Source of the DNA: Rhodococcus sp. Leaf278
GTDB taxonomy: Bacteria > Actinomycetota > Actinomycetes > Mycobacteriales > Mycobacteriaceae
Reading direction: 5' to 3'
DNA: 64,000 bases
NCBI RefSeq assembly: GCF_001426085.1
Contig: NZ_LMRR01000009.1
Location: 1-64,000 of the forward strand
Below the pieces are notes generated by a model. That model was not told the DNA's origin. It saw nothing but the letters and a program-made list of their open reading frames with translations, and did not search any database. The translations under genes were made by a program, and so were the position numbers. Below, piece after piece: positions 27,078 through 35,235 of this stretch. Numbering within the stretch: position 1 is the stretch's first letter; every line of letters starts with the position of its first letter.

Positions 27078-28613
27078 ATGAGTTCTGCACGCCACGAGGC
27101 GTCGACGGTCGATCCGACCCGTGTCCCGGTGATCGTGGCCATCGGTGAAACAAGCGGCCGCGGTGAACCCATGGGCGTCGAACCCATGGAATTGATCACG
27201 CTCGCTGCGACTGCGGCACTCCGGGACTCGCCGACGTCGGAGCCGTGGATTCGCCGCGCGGACAGCATCGCGTTCTGCCACATCGCCAGCTGGGCCTACA
27301 CCAGTCCTGCCTCTGCGCTGGCCCGCAGATTCGGTTCCACACCCGCAGATCTGTTCGACGCTCCGATAGGCGGGCAGTGGCCTGCACGGCTTCTCGATCG
27401 CGCGGCTGCGCGCATCGCCTCCGGAGAATCGACGGTGGCGGTGATAGCGGGCGGTGAAGCCCAGGCCTCGATGAGCGCACTGGTCAAGGCCGGTCGAGAC
27501 CCCGTCGACGACGGCGGGTGGAGCACGGATCCGGGCGGCCCGCCCACCTTCGACCTCGACCAACTCGGCAGTGCCGCAATGCAAGAAGCCGGTCTGATCT
27601 CACCGGTCCGGATCTATCCGTTGTTCGAGAGCCGCTATCGCTTCGAGGCCAGCATGGATCCGGAAGCACGGCAGGCCGAGTGCAGCGAGCTGTATGCGTC
27701 CTTCTCCGTTGTTGCCGAGAAGAATCCGTACTCGTGGAACGGGCGAGCGAGGACGGCTGCAGACATCGGCACGCCCTCGCCGAAGAACCGCATCGTGTGC
27801 GAGCCGTATCCGCTGTCGATGAACGCCATGCCGTTCGTCGACCAGGCGGCATGCATCGTGGTCACCAGCTTGGCCGAAGCCCGCGAACGCGGCGTGCCCG
27901 AGAGCGACATCGTGTACGTCTGGGGCGGTGCGGGTGCCGAGGACACGGTGGATATTCTCGACCGCACCAGTTTCGGCCGGTCCCCAGCGATGGAAGATGC
28001 GATGGATCGAGCGCTGCACGGAGCCGAAATCGGGGTCGAGCATTTGGACGTGTTGGATGTCTACAGCTGCTTTCCGATCGTCCCGACCCTGGCCACACAT
28101 CACCTCGGAACGCCTAAGTCGTTGATTCCCAGCGTGACCGGCGGGCACTCTTCTTTCGGTGGACCTCTCAGTAGTCATTCGCTGCACTCGATCACCGCAT
28201 CGGTTCGGGAGATTCGCGGCGGCAAGAGCTGTGCGCTGGTGCACGCGAACGGTGGCTATCTGACGTACCACCACTCCGTGCTGTTGGGCGGAAATCGGCA
28301 TCCGCTCGGCTACATCGGAAATCCTGAACCCGCAGTGCTGACGTCGGATCCGCCGCCTCGAGCACCTGTCGAGGACGGGGATCTCGTGGTGGAGGCCGTG
28401 TCGGTCGAGCATTCCCGGCAGCAGGAACCGAACCAGGCTTTTCTCGTCGGCAGAGACGAGCGCGGACGACGGGTCGCCGCACAGACGGCCTCCGGCGATA
28501 CTGCCAGTGCGCATGCGTTGTCCCTCTATCGAAGCAAGTCTGCACGCGACATCATCGGCAGCACAGTCACTGTCGACATCATCGAGGGGAACATCCGTGT
28601 CCGAAGCAGCTAG
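27078..28613 (+). CDS. Thiolase-like protein (acetyl-CoA acetyltransferase family, degenerate)
   Basis: This 511-residue protein has the thiolase fold pattern with a long C-terminal extension, like the mycobacterial thiolase-like proteins often annotated as lipid-transfer or acetyl-CoA acetyltransferase proteins. It shows VAVIAGGEAQASMS, NRIVCEPYPLSMNAMPFVDQAAC, LDVLDVYSCFPIVP and a GGHSSFGGPLSSHS loop. The usual thiolase nucleophile Cys is not seen near residue 90. The C-terminal CxGGG cysteine position reads VHANGG, so classical thiolysis is doubtful. It overlaps the crotonase gene by 17 bases. Together they suggest side-chain or fatty-acyl-CoA processing under the TetR, with the exact reaction unknown. 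Confidence 0.75.
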   Translation: MSSARHEASTVDPTRVPVIVAIGETSGRGEPMGVEPMELITLAATAALRDSPTSEPWIRRADSIAFCHIASWAYTSPASALARRFGSTPADLFDAPIGGQWPARLLDRAAARIASGESTVAVIAGGEAQASMSALVKAGRDPVDDGGWSTDPGGPPTFDLDQLGSAAMQEAGLISPVRIYPLFESRYRFEASMDPEARQAECSELYASFSVVAEKNPYSWNGRARTAADIGTPSPKNRIVCEPYPLSMNAMPFVDQAACIVVTSLAEARERGVPESDIVYVWGGAGAEDTVDILDRTSFGRSPAMEDAMDRALHGAEIGVEHLDVLDVYSCFPIVPTLATHHLGTPKSLIPSVTGGHSSFGGPLSSHSLHSITASVREIRGGKSCALVHANGGYLTYHHSVLLGGNRHPLGYIGNPEPAVLTSDPPPRAPVEDGDLVVEAVSVEHSRQQEPNQAFLVGRDERGRRVAAQTASGDTASAHALSLYRSKSARDIIGSTVTVDIIEGNIRVRSS

Positions 28614-29406
28614 TTCCGAACCTGTCGTCCTGACGAGACGGGAAGGTCATGTACTCGTCGTCACGATCAATCGGCCGAAAGCGGCCAACAGCATCGACGC
28701 TCGCGTACACACATTGCTCGGGGAGGCCTGGGAGTCGGCCGAGGCAGATCGAGACATCCGGGCCATCGTCCTGACCGGCGCCGGGTCCGCGACCTTCTGC
28801 GGGGGTGCCGATCTGAAAGCCCTCGGCACCGGAGGCCCCGCAGCGGTGACCCCGTCCGAGACCGAGCATTGGGGGTTCGCCGGGATTGTCCAACACCCGA
28901 TTTCGGTTCCGATCATCGCGGCCGTGAACGGGTCGGCGATGGGAGGTGGAACCGAGATTGCTCTGGTCTCGGATATGGTCGTCGCCTCGGACACGGCTGT
29001 ATTCGGCCTGCCCGAGATTCGTCGCGGACTCATCGCCGGTGCTGGGGGAGCCTTCAGACTCATGACTGCGGTGCCGGAACACATTGCGTTGGAGATGATC
29101 CTGACGGGTCAGCCGATCTCCGCGCAGGAAGCCGCACGATGGGGGTTGGTCAACAGGGTGGTCGCGCCCAACGACCTTTTCGATACGGCACTCGGTCTCG
29201 CTCATCTGTGTGCGGAGGGTGCGCCACTCGCGGTGCGCGCATCCAAGCGACTCGCCCGACGCATCACCGACGGCACCATCGCGCACGAGGAAGATTCGTG
29301 GCAGCAGAACCGTCAGGAATTGGATCGACTCACCACGACGAAGGACGTCGTCGAAGGAATCACCGCATTTCTGCAGAAACGCGATCCGATATGGACCGCA
29401 CAGTGA
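28597..29406 (+). CDS. Enoyl-CoA hydratase/isomerase (crotonase) family protein
   Basis: This 269-residue crotonase-fold enzyme has the oxyanion-hole segments TFCGGADLKAL (about residue 65) and NGSAMGGGTEIAL (about residue 108), PEIRRGLIAGAGG and a normal C-terminus. The start is GTG 28597 behind the strong site GAGGGGAAC, inside the end of the thiolase-like gene. Substrates of this family are acyl-CoA thioesters. The pair with the thiolase-like protein suggests a short beta-oxidation-type step; the specific acyl chain is not evident. Ends 60 bases before a strong hairpin. Confidence 0.87.
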   Translation: MSEAASSEPVVLTRREGHVLVVTINRPKAANSIDARVHTLLGEAWESAEADRDIRAIVLTGAGSATFCGGADLKALGTGGPAAVTPSETEHWGFAGIVQHPISVPIIAAVNGSAMGGGTEIALVSDMVVASDTAVFGLPEIRRGLIAGAGGAFRLMTAVPEHIALEMILTGQPISAQEAARWGLVNRVVAPNDLFDTALGLAHLCAEGAPLAVRASKRLARRITDGTIAHEEDSWQQNRQELDRLTTTKDVVEGITAFLQKRDPIWTAQ

Positions 29407-29466
29407 GCGCTCATTAGTGAGAACCGCTGTTACCGAAGCGTGACCTGCTTAGCGCAAGTAACGGAG

Positions 29467-29495
29467 TCGTGCCCGGGGCGATAGACCGGGCACGA
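29467..29495 (+). terminator. Terminator-like hairpin after the crotonase gene
   Basis: TCGTGCCCGG (29467-29476) pairs perfectly with CCGGGCACGA (29486-29495) around nine bases. It lies between the crotonase stop and the lipoprotein start. Confidence 0.7.
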
Positions 29496-29520
29496 TATTC
29501 GTCGCGAGTGGGGAGTCGTC

Positions 29521-30207
29521 ATGAGAGTGCGTTCTTCGATCGGATCCGCCCTGTTGACAGTGACGGCCATCGCCGCGCTGACGGGATGCGGCACTGATGA
29601 CCCTCGGCCCGCGCCGCAGGCAGCTGCGACGTCCACCCAGGTGGCCGGTGCTCTACCAGCTGCTCCGGTCGAGAACGCGCCATCGGAGAGTCCGGTGGTG
29701 GATGAGCCGGATACCGGCGATGGATCGGGGCCTGTCGAGGCGTCGGTAACGCCGCCGACCACTGATCGGCCTGTGGTGGTCGATCCGCCCGTTCAGGATC
29801 CGGTGCAGCCGGAGGTTCCCCCTGCCTCGAACCCTGATGGCGACGACCTCGCGTCGACCATCATGGGCGACTGGCAACGGCACGCGAGCATCCTGCATCT
29901 CGATCCCGACCCGGCGAGCAGCACGTTCACCACCGGATCGAGTTGTTGCGACGTCGAGACCTGGACGGCCACGTACACGCCGATCGGGGACGACAAGGAA
30001 GACGGCGTTGTCGTCACGCTGCTACAGCGCACATTCGTGGCCGGTGACGGGTTGGGTGGAGTTCTGTACGAGGGCAAGCGATTCGAGGCCTCGCCGAGCC
30101 TGGGATACAACGACACCCGCGTGTTGATGACCTACGATCTGGGCGATGCTCCCGGGGTGAACACGTGGTGTCGATCCGGTCACGGCGTTCCCGAATGCGG
30201 TGCCTGA
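29521..30207 (+). CDS. Putative lipoprotein of unknown function
   Basis: This 228-residue protein has a lipoprotein signal (MRVRSSIGSALLTVTAIAALTGC, Cys23 in LTGC), a Pro/Ala/Val-rich linker of about 80 residues (likely a disordered spacer through the cell wall) and a compact C-terminal domain of about 110 residues. That domain has a vicinal CC pair (GSSCCDVETW) and two more cysteines in WCRSGHGVPEC, suggesting two disulfides. The start is ATG 29521 after GGGGAG. I do not recognise the domain. Its last 28 bases overlap, tail to tail, the serine hydrolase gene on the other strand. Confidence 0.75.
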   Translation: MRVRSSIGSALLTVTAIAALTGCGTDDPRPAPQAAATSTQVAGALPAAPVENAPSESPVVDEPDTGDGSGPVEASVTPPTTDRPVVVDPPVQDPVQPEVPPASNPDGDDLASTIMGDWQRHASILHLDPDPASSTFTTGSSCCDVETWTATYTPIGDDKEDGVVVTLLQRTFVAGDGLGGVLYEGKRFEASPSLGYNDTRVLMTYDLGDAPGVNTWCRSGHGVPECGA

Positions 30208-31085
30208 CGTACCGCAGTCACCGCGATTCTGGCCGCATGACCGATGGCTCGATCGACCAAGGGGAGATACAGGTCCATCCGCGCCGCCCTGGTGAACACC
30301 GACACCGCGACCGGCTCCTCGCCTGGAAACGACACCACGGCAACCTCGTTGCGAATGGGACCGATGGTGCCCGTCTTCCCCGCGACCTGCACATCCGGGT
30401 ACGGGATCCCGCTTCGAATCCTGTGCGGCCACACCTGCTGAGACAGAACCTGTTTCATGTACCGGCACTGTGTCGGTGATGCCGCGGTGCCCAGCCAAAT
30501 GGAACGCAGGACGGTATTGCTGTCACGGGGCGTCGTGCACGAGGTGTACGCCGGATCGAAGCCCGAGCTGTCCACCACCGTGTAGTTGCTGGCCAGCAAG
30601 CCCAGTGCTTCGTTCGCGCTCAACCGGCCCGTATCGCGGACGATCTGCTCACCCAGAGTTTTCGTGCCACCGACGATGCGAGTCTGATCCAGCCGGAGAT
30701 CCTCGATCACAGCGGTGAGTGCATCGAGCCCGAGGGCGCCGAGAAGCGCGTCGGCAGCGGCGTTGTCGGAGACGGTGATCATCGACCGTGCGATGTCCCG
30801 CCAACTCATGGTCACCGGATCCGCGAGACTTGCGATGCCCGTCGGACCGGGACTGCACTGGGCCGGAACGAGGCGTACCGAATCGGTGGCAGTCAGTGAT
30901 CCGTCGTCGAACGCCCGTGCCGCGGCAACCAGCAGCACGATTTTCCAGACCGACGCAGCGACGACGGGATCGTCGCCCTCGTAGTCGACGACCGTGCCGG
31001 TGCCGTCGATTCGTTCGGCGCGTACCCAACCGCGGCAGCCGGCGTCGGCGAATGCTGCGCGGAGTTGCTCGTCCGTCGTGCTCAC
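30180..31085 (-). CDS. Beta-lactamase-fold serine hydrolase without signal peptide
   Basis: This 301-residue protein has the three class A-type motifs SVWK (residues 45-48), SDN (106-108) and KTGT (near residue 257). The loop that should hold the deacylating glutamate (E-x-E-L-N in class A enzymes) has no counterpart: the corresponding part reads LRLDQTRIVGGTKTLGEQI. No signal peptide is visible. The start is GTG 31085, inside the stop of the LysR gene (GTGA overlap). These features argue against a secreted penicillinase and for a cytosolic or otherwise targeted serine hydrolase or peptidase-like protein. It is transcribed with LysR copy 3, opposite a genuine class A beta-lactamase gene. Confidence 0.78.
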   Translation of the reverse strand: MSTTDEQLRAAFADAGCRGWVRAERIDGTGTVVDYEGDDPVVAASVWKIVLLVAAARAFDDGSLTATDSVRLVPAQCSPGPTGIASLADPVTMSWRDIARSMITVSDNAAADALLGALGLDALTAVIEDLRLDQTRIVGGTKTLGEQIVRDTGRLSANEALGLLASNYTVVDSSGFDPAYTSCTTPRDSNTVLRSIWLGTAASPTQCRYMKQVLSQQVWPHRIRSGIPYPDVQVAGKTGTIGPIRNEVAVVSFPGEEPVAVSVFTRAARMDLYLPLVDRAIGHAARIAVTAVRQAPHSGTP

Positions 31086-31936
31086 TTGTTGGCCTGCAAC
31101 AGTATTCGGTCGACGAGGTTCGCGAGAGAGTCTGCTTCGTCGACGCGGCGCACTATCCGCACTCGTAGGGCAACGTCCTCGGAAGCGAGGTCGAGATGCT
31201 CTGTGCCGGGTAGGACCGGGCTCGCGGCCGGAACGAGACCGAAACAACGACCCGATGCGACACCGATGGAGACGTCGCGAAAGGTGTTCGCGATGAACAG
31301 TTCTGGGTCGAGAGCGTGGCGTCTGAATACGTCGAGCAACAGATCGTGCGCGGGTGGATTCGCAGTCCTCGGCGTGGTGGCGAAGGTCAGGTCGGACAAC
31401 ATGGTCAACCGTGGCCGCTCTGCTTGGGCCGACCTGTGAGTTGTCGGAACGCAGACTCGTCGGGGCAACGTGATGACCGGTCCGGCCGTCAGTCGATCGA
31501 GCACAACCGGGTGGTCGACCACCGCCACGTCGAGCTCGTGTGAGCGCACGCTGTCCAGCAATGACACGGCTCCGGCTGTCTCCACTCGCGCTCGGACTCC
31601 GACGGACGCAGCGATGCGTGCGGCCAATGCATCGTCCAGTTGAGGGATGAGGCCGATGCGGACCGTCTTGGACGCGGTCAGTGACTCTGCCGTCGTGGTC
31701 AATCGGCGCGCGTCGTCGACGATCAAGCGAGCCCGGGGCAACAGCGCAGCCCCGTGTGCGGTGACGGCCGCACCGTCGGGAGTCCGCTCCACCAGTGTGA
31801 GGCCGAGGTGCTTCTCCAGGGTCTTGATCGCCCGAGACACGGGCGGCTGCGTCACGCCGAGAGTGGCCGCTGCGCGACCGAAGTGGCGTTCCTCGGCGAC
31901 GGCGACGAAATACTCGAGATGGCGAACAAGATCCAC
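31082..31936 (-). CDS. LysR-family regulator flanked by two beta-lactamase-fold genes
   Basis: This 284-residue LysR regulator has the N-terminal helix-turn-helix HFGRAAATLGVTQPPVSRAIKTLEKHLGLTLVERT and a substrate-binding domain from about residue 92 (TVRIGLIPQLDDAL). It is transcribed into the serine hydrolase gene with a four-base overlap and is divergent from bla across 103 bp. The layout resembles AmpR-type or BlaR-free LysR control of beta-lactamases, but this LysR is not clearly AmpR, and control of bla is inferred from position. An alternative target is a neighbouring metabolic gene outside the pair. Confidence 0.85.
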   Translation of the reverse strand: MDLVRHLEYFVAVAEERHFGRAAATLGVTQPPVSRAIKTLEKHLGLTLVERTPDGAAVTAHGAALLPRARLIVDDARRLTTTAESLTASKTVRIGLIPQLDDALAARIAASVGVRARVETAGAVSLLDSVRSHELDVAVVDHPVVLDRLTAGPVITLPRRVCVPTTHRSAQAERPRLTMLSDLTFATTPRTANPPAHDLLLDVFRRHALDPELFIANTFRDVSIGVASGRCFGLVPAASPVLPGTEHLDLASEDVALRVRIVRRVDEADSLANLVDRILLQANK

Positions 31937-32039
31937 CGACCTATTGAAACACGTTCACCTGCCGCGATACCGAAGAGGAATGACGCTTCCACGTCTCAGG
32001 ACTTGGCCCGGAGGCGAGCGGGTGTGATCGCATGAGCCC

Positions 32040-32969
32040 ATGCGTACCTCGACATCCACCCGACTACTCACCGTGATTGCAGCGGCGACGCTGACCGCGG
32101 GCGTCGCCTGTTCCTCGACAGCCACCACCGAACCGCCGCGATCCGACACGAACAGCACCCAGTCCACGGGCGAACAGCCCAGTGCCGAGCAGGCGTATCT
32201 CGAGCTCGAGGCCAGGGATAGTGCACGGCTCGGAGTCAGTGCGCTCGATCTCGCGACCGGTTCCACCCAGAGTTACCGCGGCGACGAACGTTTCGCATTC
32301 TGCTCCACCTTCAAGGTGTATGCCGTCGGTGCCGTTCTCGCCGCCGTTGATGCAGGCAGGCTACAGCTGAGCGACACCAGAACGATCGCAGCGGAAGACA
32401 AGGTGCCCGAGTCTGCGGTCGACTGGGAACCAGGATCTGTTGTCACGATTGCAGATTTAGCAGCGGCCGCATTGACCAAGAGCGACAACACATCCGGCAA
32501 TCTGCTGATTCGCGAAGCGGGTGGCACTGCGGCGCTCACCGACTTCGCCCGGTCGCTCGGGGACACCGAATTCAGACTCGATCGCACCGAGCCGGAATTG
32601 AACACGGCAATCCCCGGCGATCCGCGGGACACGACGACACCGAACTCGCTGGCCGCCGGCTATCGGACCCTGCTCGACGGCGACGTTCTGACTCAGGCCT
32701 CGCGCGCACAGCTACTGGAGTGGATGGGCGACACTGAGACGTCCACCGCCCGGTTCCGGGCGGGCATTGCGCCGCAATGGACTTCGGCCGACAAGACCGG
32801 CACCGGAAGCTACGGCGTCTCCAACGATGCCGGGCTGTTGCTCGGACCGGACGGGCAGAGAATCCTGCTGGTCGTGCTCAGTGCGACTACGTCGGGAGTG
32901 GAAGATTCGTCAGCAATGAACCCGTTGGTGGCAGACGCGACCAGAACAGCCGTGGAACAGGTGCAGTGA
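32040..32969 (+). CDS. bla: Class A beta-lactamase (lipoprotein)
   Basis: This 309-residue enzyme hydrolyses beta-lactams. It has a lipoprotein signal ending at Cys24 (GVACSS), a spacer of about 25 residues, then the full catalytic set: S89-T-F-K92, S148-D-N150, the omega-loop R182-x-E184-P-E-L-N188 with the deacylating glutamate, and KTGTGSYG. The fit to chromosomal actinobacterial class A enzymes is good. It starts at ATG 32040, divergent from the LysR gene. The 3' end lies one base from the converging MarR gene. Confers intrinsic beta-lactam resistance in related organisms; spectrum cannot be read from sequence. Confidence 0.92.
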   Translation: MRTSTSTRLLTVIAAATLTAGVACSSTATTEPPRSDTNSTQSTGEQPSAEQAYLELEARDSARLGVSALDLATGSTQSYRGDERFAFCSTFKVYAVGAVLAAVDAGRLQLSDTRTIAAEDKVPESAVDWEPGSVVTIADLAAAALTKSDNTSGNLLIREAGGTAALTDFARSLGDTEFRLDRTEPELNTAIPGDPRDTTTPNSLAAGYRTLLDGDVLTQASRAQLLEWMGDTETSTARFRAGIAPQWTSADKTGTGSYGVSNDAGLLLGPDGQRILLVVLSATTSGVEDSSAMNPLVADATRTAVEQVQ

Positions 32970-32970
32970 T

Positions 32971-33423
32971 TCAGTCTTCGGCGCGACGAACGGCGTCGAC
33001 CAAGGGAACGAGATCCGGCTCGTCGGATGCGTCGTCGAGAGCCTCGCGCAGCGCCGCGTCGTTGGTGGGCCGCGCCGCCTCGAGCAGGGCCAGGCCTTCT
33101 TCGCTGACGTCCGTGTAGATACCTCGTCGATCGGTGGGGCACAGGTACCGCGTGAGCAGCCCCCGATCCTCGAGGCGAGTGACCAGGCGGGTCGTGGCGC
33201 TCTGGCTCAGCACGACGGCGTCGGCCACCTGCTTCATCTGCAGGTGCCCGCCGACCCCGTCGTGCTGTCTGCCCAGGACGTCGAGTAGCCAGTACTCACG
33301 CGCACTGAGGTTGTGGTTGGTCTGCAGCGCACGCTCGATGCGGCTTTCGATACGTCCGTGCAAGACGGCAAGCGCAAGCCAATTCTCCGCAAGGGCAGTC
33401 AGGGCGGGGTCGTGTGCGCTCAT
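32971..33423 (-). CDS. MarR-family regulator
   Basis: This 150-residue winged-helix protein matches the MarR pattern: LSAREYWLLDVLGRQHDGVGGHLQMKQVADAVVLSQSATTRLVTRLEDRGLLTRY followed by the wing DRRGIYTDVSEEG. The start is ATG 33423 behind GAGAGGCACG; an upstream in-frame start lacks support. It is divergent from the esterase gene, its most likely target, and converges on bla. The ligand is unknown. Confidence 0.88.
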   Translation of the reverse strand: MSAHDPALTALAENWLALAVLHGRIESRIERALQTNHNLSAREYWLLDVLGRQHDGVGGHLQMKQVADAVVLSQSATTRLVTRLEDRGLLTRYLCPTDRRGIYTDVSEEGLALLEAARPTNDAALREALDDASDEPDLVPLVDAVRRAED

Positions 33424-33526
33424 GGTCGTGCCTCTCGATACCTGTACCAGTCGCCACCCACCATACCGCGCCGACAATTAACGGCGTCTGCAATCAATGG
33501 CGGGCAGAACACCTACTGTGGAATGT

Positions 33527-34450
33527 ATGCGCATCGACGACCTCGATCCCGAACTGCAGGCTGTGGTCTCCGACGTTCCGGCCGTTGATTTTCGCAATGT
33601 CGCTGCTGCTCGGGCTGCGAGGACGAACGGTCCGGTCAGGATGTCCGCGGATGTTGTTGTCACGGAATCGGTTGCCGAGTTCGACGGGCACAGTGTCGGT
33701 GTTCGCATCACTGGTCCGACGGGAGCGACGCGTGGCCCTGTGCCCATCGTGGTCGAAATGCACGGCGGCGGTTTCGTATTGGGCTCGGCTGCCTCGAACG
33801 ATGAAGGAAACGCTGGTCTCGCGGCTGCGCTGCAGTGCGTCGTCGTTGCCGTCGACTACCGGTTGGCCCCCGAATTCCCCTATCCCGCAGCCGTTGACGA
33901 CTGTGTCACCGCGGTGCAGTGGGCGGTCGATGCTGCCGACAGCATCGGCGGTGACCCGGGGCGGATCGGTCTCTTGGGAACCAGTGCCGGAGCGTGTCTG
34001 GCCGCGTGCACTGCCTTGGAACTTCGTGACAGCGGCGGTCCGAGACTGGTGATGCAGGCACTGATCGAACCCGCACTCGACGACAGAGCCGACTCGCCGT
34101 CGATGGAACAAGGCGTCGACGCCGTGTTCTGGAACACCGACAATGCGGTCCTGAGCTGGCAGCACTATCTCGGAGGGCGAGTTCCGGACGAACACACGTC
34201 CCCGGCGCGTCGACAAGACCTTTCGGGGTTGCCGCCGACTTATCTCACGGTGAACGAGCTGGATCCCTTGCGCGATCAGGGTATCGATTACGCCCGCAGA
34301 CTTCTGGCAGCGGGAAACAGAGTCGAATTCCATTGCTGGCCCGGCGCATTCCATGGCTTCACTATGTTCGACACGGCACTGTCTCGTCGCACCCGAGCCA
34401 GCGATCTCGCCGCGATGGATCGCCTACTGAACGGTCCCGTCCGCGGCTGA
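33527..34450 (+). CDS. Alpha/beta hydrolase, hormone-sensitive-lipase (HSL) family esterase
   Basis: This 307-residue esterase has the HGGGF oxyanion motif near residue 80, the nucleophile elbow GTSAG near residue 147, the acid in LDPLRD and the catalytic His in GAFHGF near the C-terminus, which define the HSL family. Start ATG 33527 is preferred because MRIDDLDPEL is the usual family start and GTGGA lies just upstream; ATG 33497 in frame is possible. It is divergent from a MarR gene, a common arrangement for esterases of xenobiotics or short-chain esters. It is expected to be cytosolic, with no signal peptide. Confidence 0.88.
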   Translation: MRIDDLDPELQAVVSDVPAVDFRNVAAARAARTNGPVRMSADVVVTESVAEFDGHSVGVRITGPTGATRGPVPIVVEMHGGGFVLGSAASNDEGNAGLAAALQCVVVAVDYRLAPEFPYPAAVDDCVTAVQWAVDAADSIGGDPGRIGLLGTSAGACLAACTALELRDSGGPRLVMQALIEPALDDRADSPSMEQGVDAVFWNTDNAVLSWQHYLGGRVPDEHTSPARRQDLSGLPPTYLTVNELDPLRDQGIDYARRLLAAGNRVEFHCWPGAFHGFTMFDTALSRRTRASDLAAMDRLLNGPVRG

Positions 34451-34462
34451 GCCCGTCAGCAG

Positions 34463-35122
34463 TTACGCGACGAGATTGCCGACGGCCCACATCATGTGCT
34501 CACGCACCGCAGCGGTTGCATCGTCGGCAATACCAGCCTCGATGGCGTCGACCATGTCGTGGTGACGGTCGGCGTCCATGTTGCCGAGGGCGCGATCGCG
34601 CCCGGCGTACATGATCGACATACGGATCGAACCTTCGAGACTGGTCCACGAGTGCAGCAGGGTTTCGTTGTCGGCGGATCGACACAGCAGGCGATGAAAG
34701 TCGAGGTCTGCCTCGATGCGGTCGTCGAGGGTCTCGTCTTTCGGTGCCTGGTTCAGCAGCTCGAGCGCAGCCCGCAGCTCCGCGACGATGCGGGGCCGTT
34801 CGGGATGCCTAGCGATCTCGGCCGCGGCCAAGCCTTCGAGTGCGCCTCGCACCGAGAAGATGTCCTGAATCTCCTTGGTGTCGAGGTGGCGTACGTGCAG
34901 TCGTCCGCGAGCGCCGGTGACCACGAGGCCTTCCTGCTGCAACTGGCGCAGGGCCTCCCGCAGAGTTCCGCGACTGATCTGCAGCCGCTCGGACAGTTCG
35001 GTCTCGACCAGGGCACTGCGGGGACGAAGCTCACCGCTGGTGATGGCAGATCGCAGAGCGGTGACCGCCTGCTGACGCAGGTTGGTTTTCTGCAGTCCGA
35101 GGAGTGCGCCGGGTTGCCCCAT
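34463..35122 (-). CDS. GntR/FadR-type regulator of the transketolase module
   Basis: This 219-residue regulator has a GntR winged helix (ALVETELSERLQISRGTLREALRQLQQEGLVV) and an FCD-type all-helical effector domain containing the His/Asp pattern (DLDFHRLLCRSADN, DRHHDMVDAI). The start is ATG 35122 behind AAAGGAG; an upstream in-frame ATG at 35149 has no site. It lies downstream of the split transketolase genes in the same direction, with a 113-bp gap that holds two 10-bp palindromes. The same core occurs at the MFS/TIM-barrel control region, so it very likely regulates the whole module. Confidence 0.88.
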   Translation of the reverse strand: MGQPGALLGLQKTNLRQQAVTALRSAITSGELRPRSALVETELSERLQISRGTLREALRQLQQEGLVVTGARGRLHVRHLDTKEIQDIFSVRGALEGLAAAEIARHPERPRIVAELRAALELLNQAPKDETLDDRIEADLDFHRLLCRSADNETLLHSWTSLEGSIRMSIMYAGRDRALGNMDADRHHDMVDAIEAGIADDATAAVREHMMWAVGNLVA

Positions 35123-35160
35123 GGCGGGGGCTCCTTTCGTCGAGTACATCTCACTGCAAA

Positions 35161-35184
35161 CAGTCGACTGACAGCTGTCGACAG
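35161..35184. promoter_or_regulatory. GntR operators upstream of gntR
   Basis: Two adjacent 10-bp palindromes, CAGTCGACTG (35161-35170) and CTGTCGACAG (35175-35184), lie in the gap before the regulator gene. CTGTCGACAG closely matches CTGTCAACAG at 38572-38581 in the divergent control region of the module, consistent with autoregulation. Confidence 0.6.
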
Positions 35185-35235
35185 TAAGTGTACGTCCGGC
35201 GTCGACGACCCCTCGGACTGCAAAGCCGCATCGAG

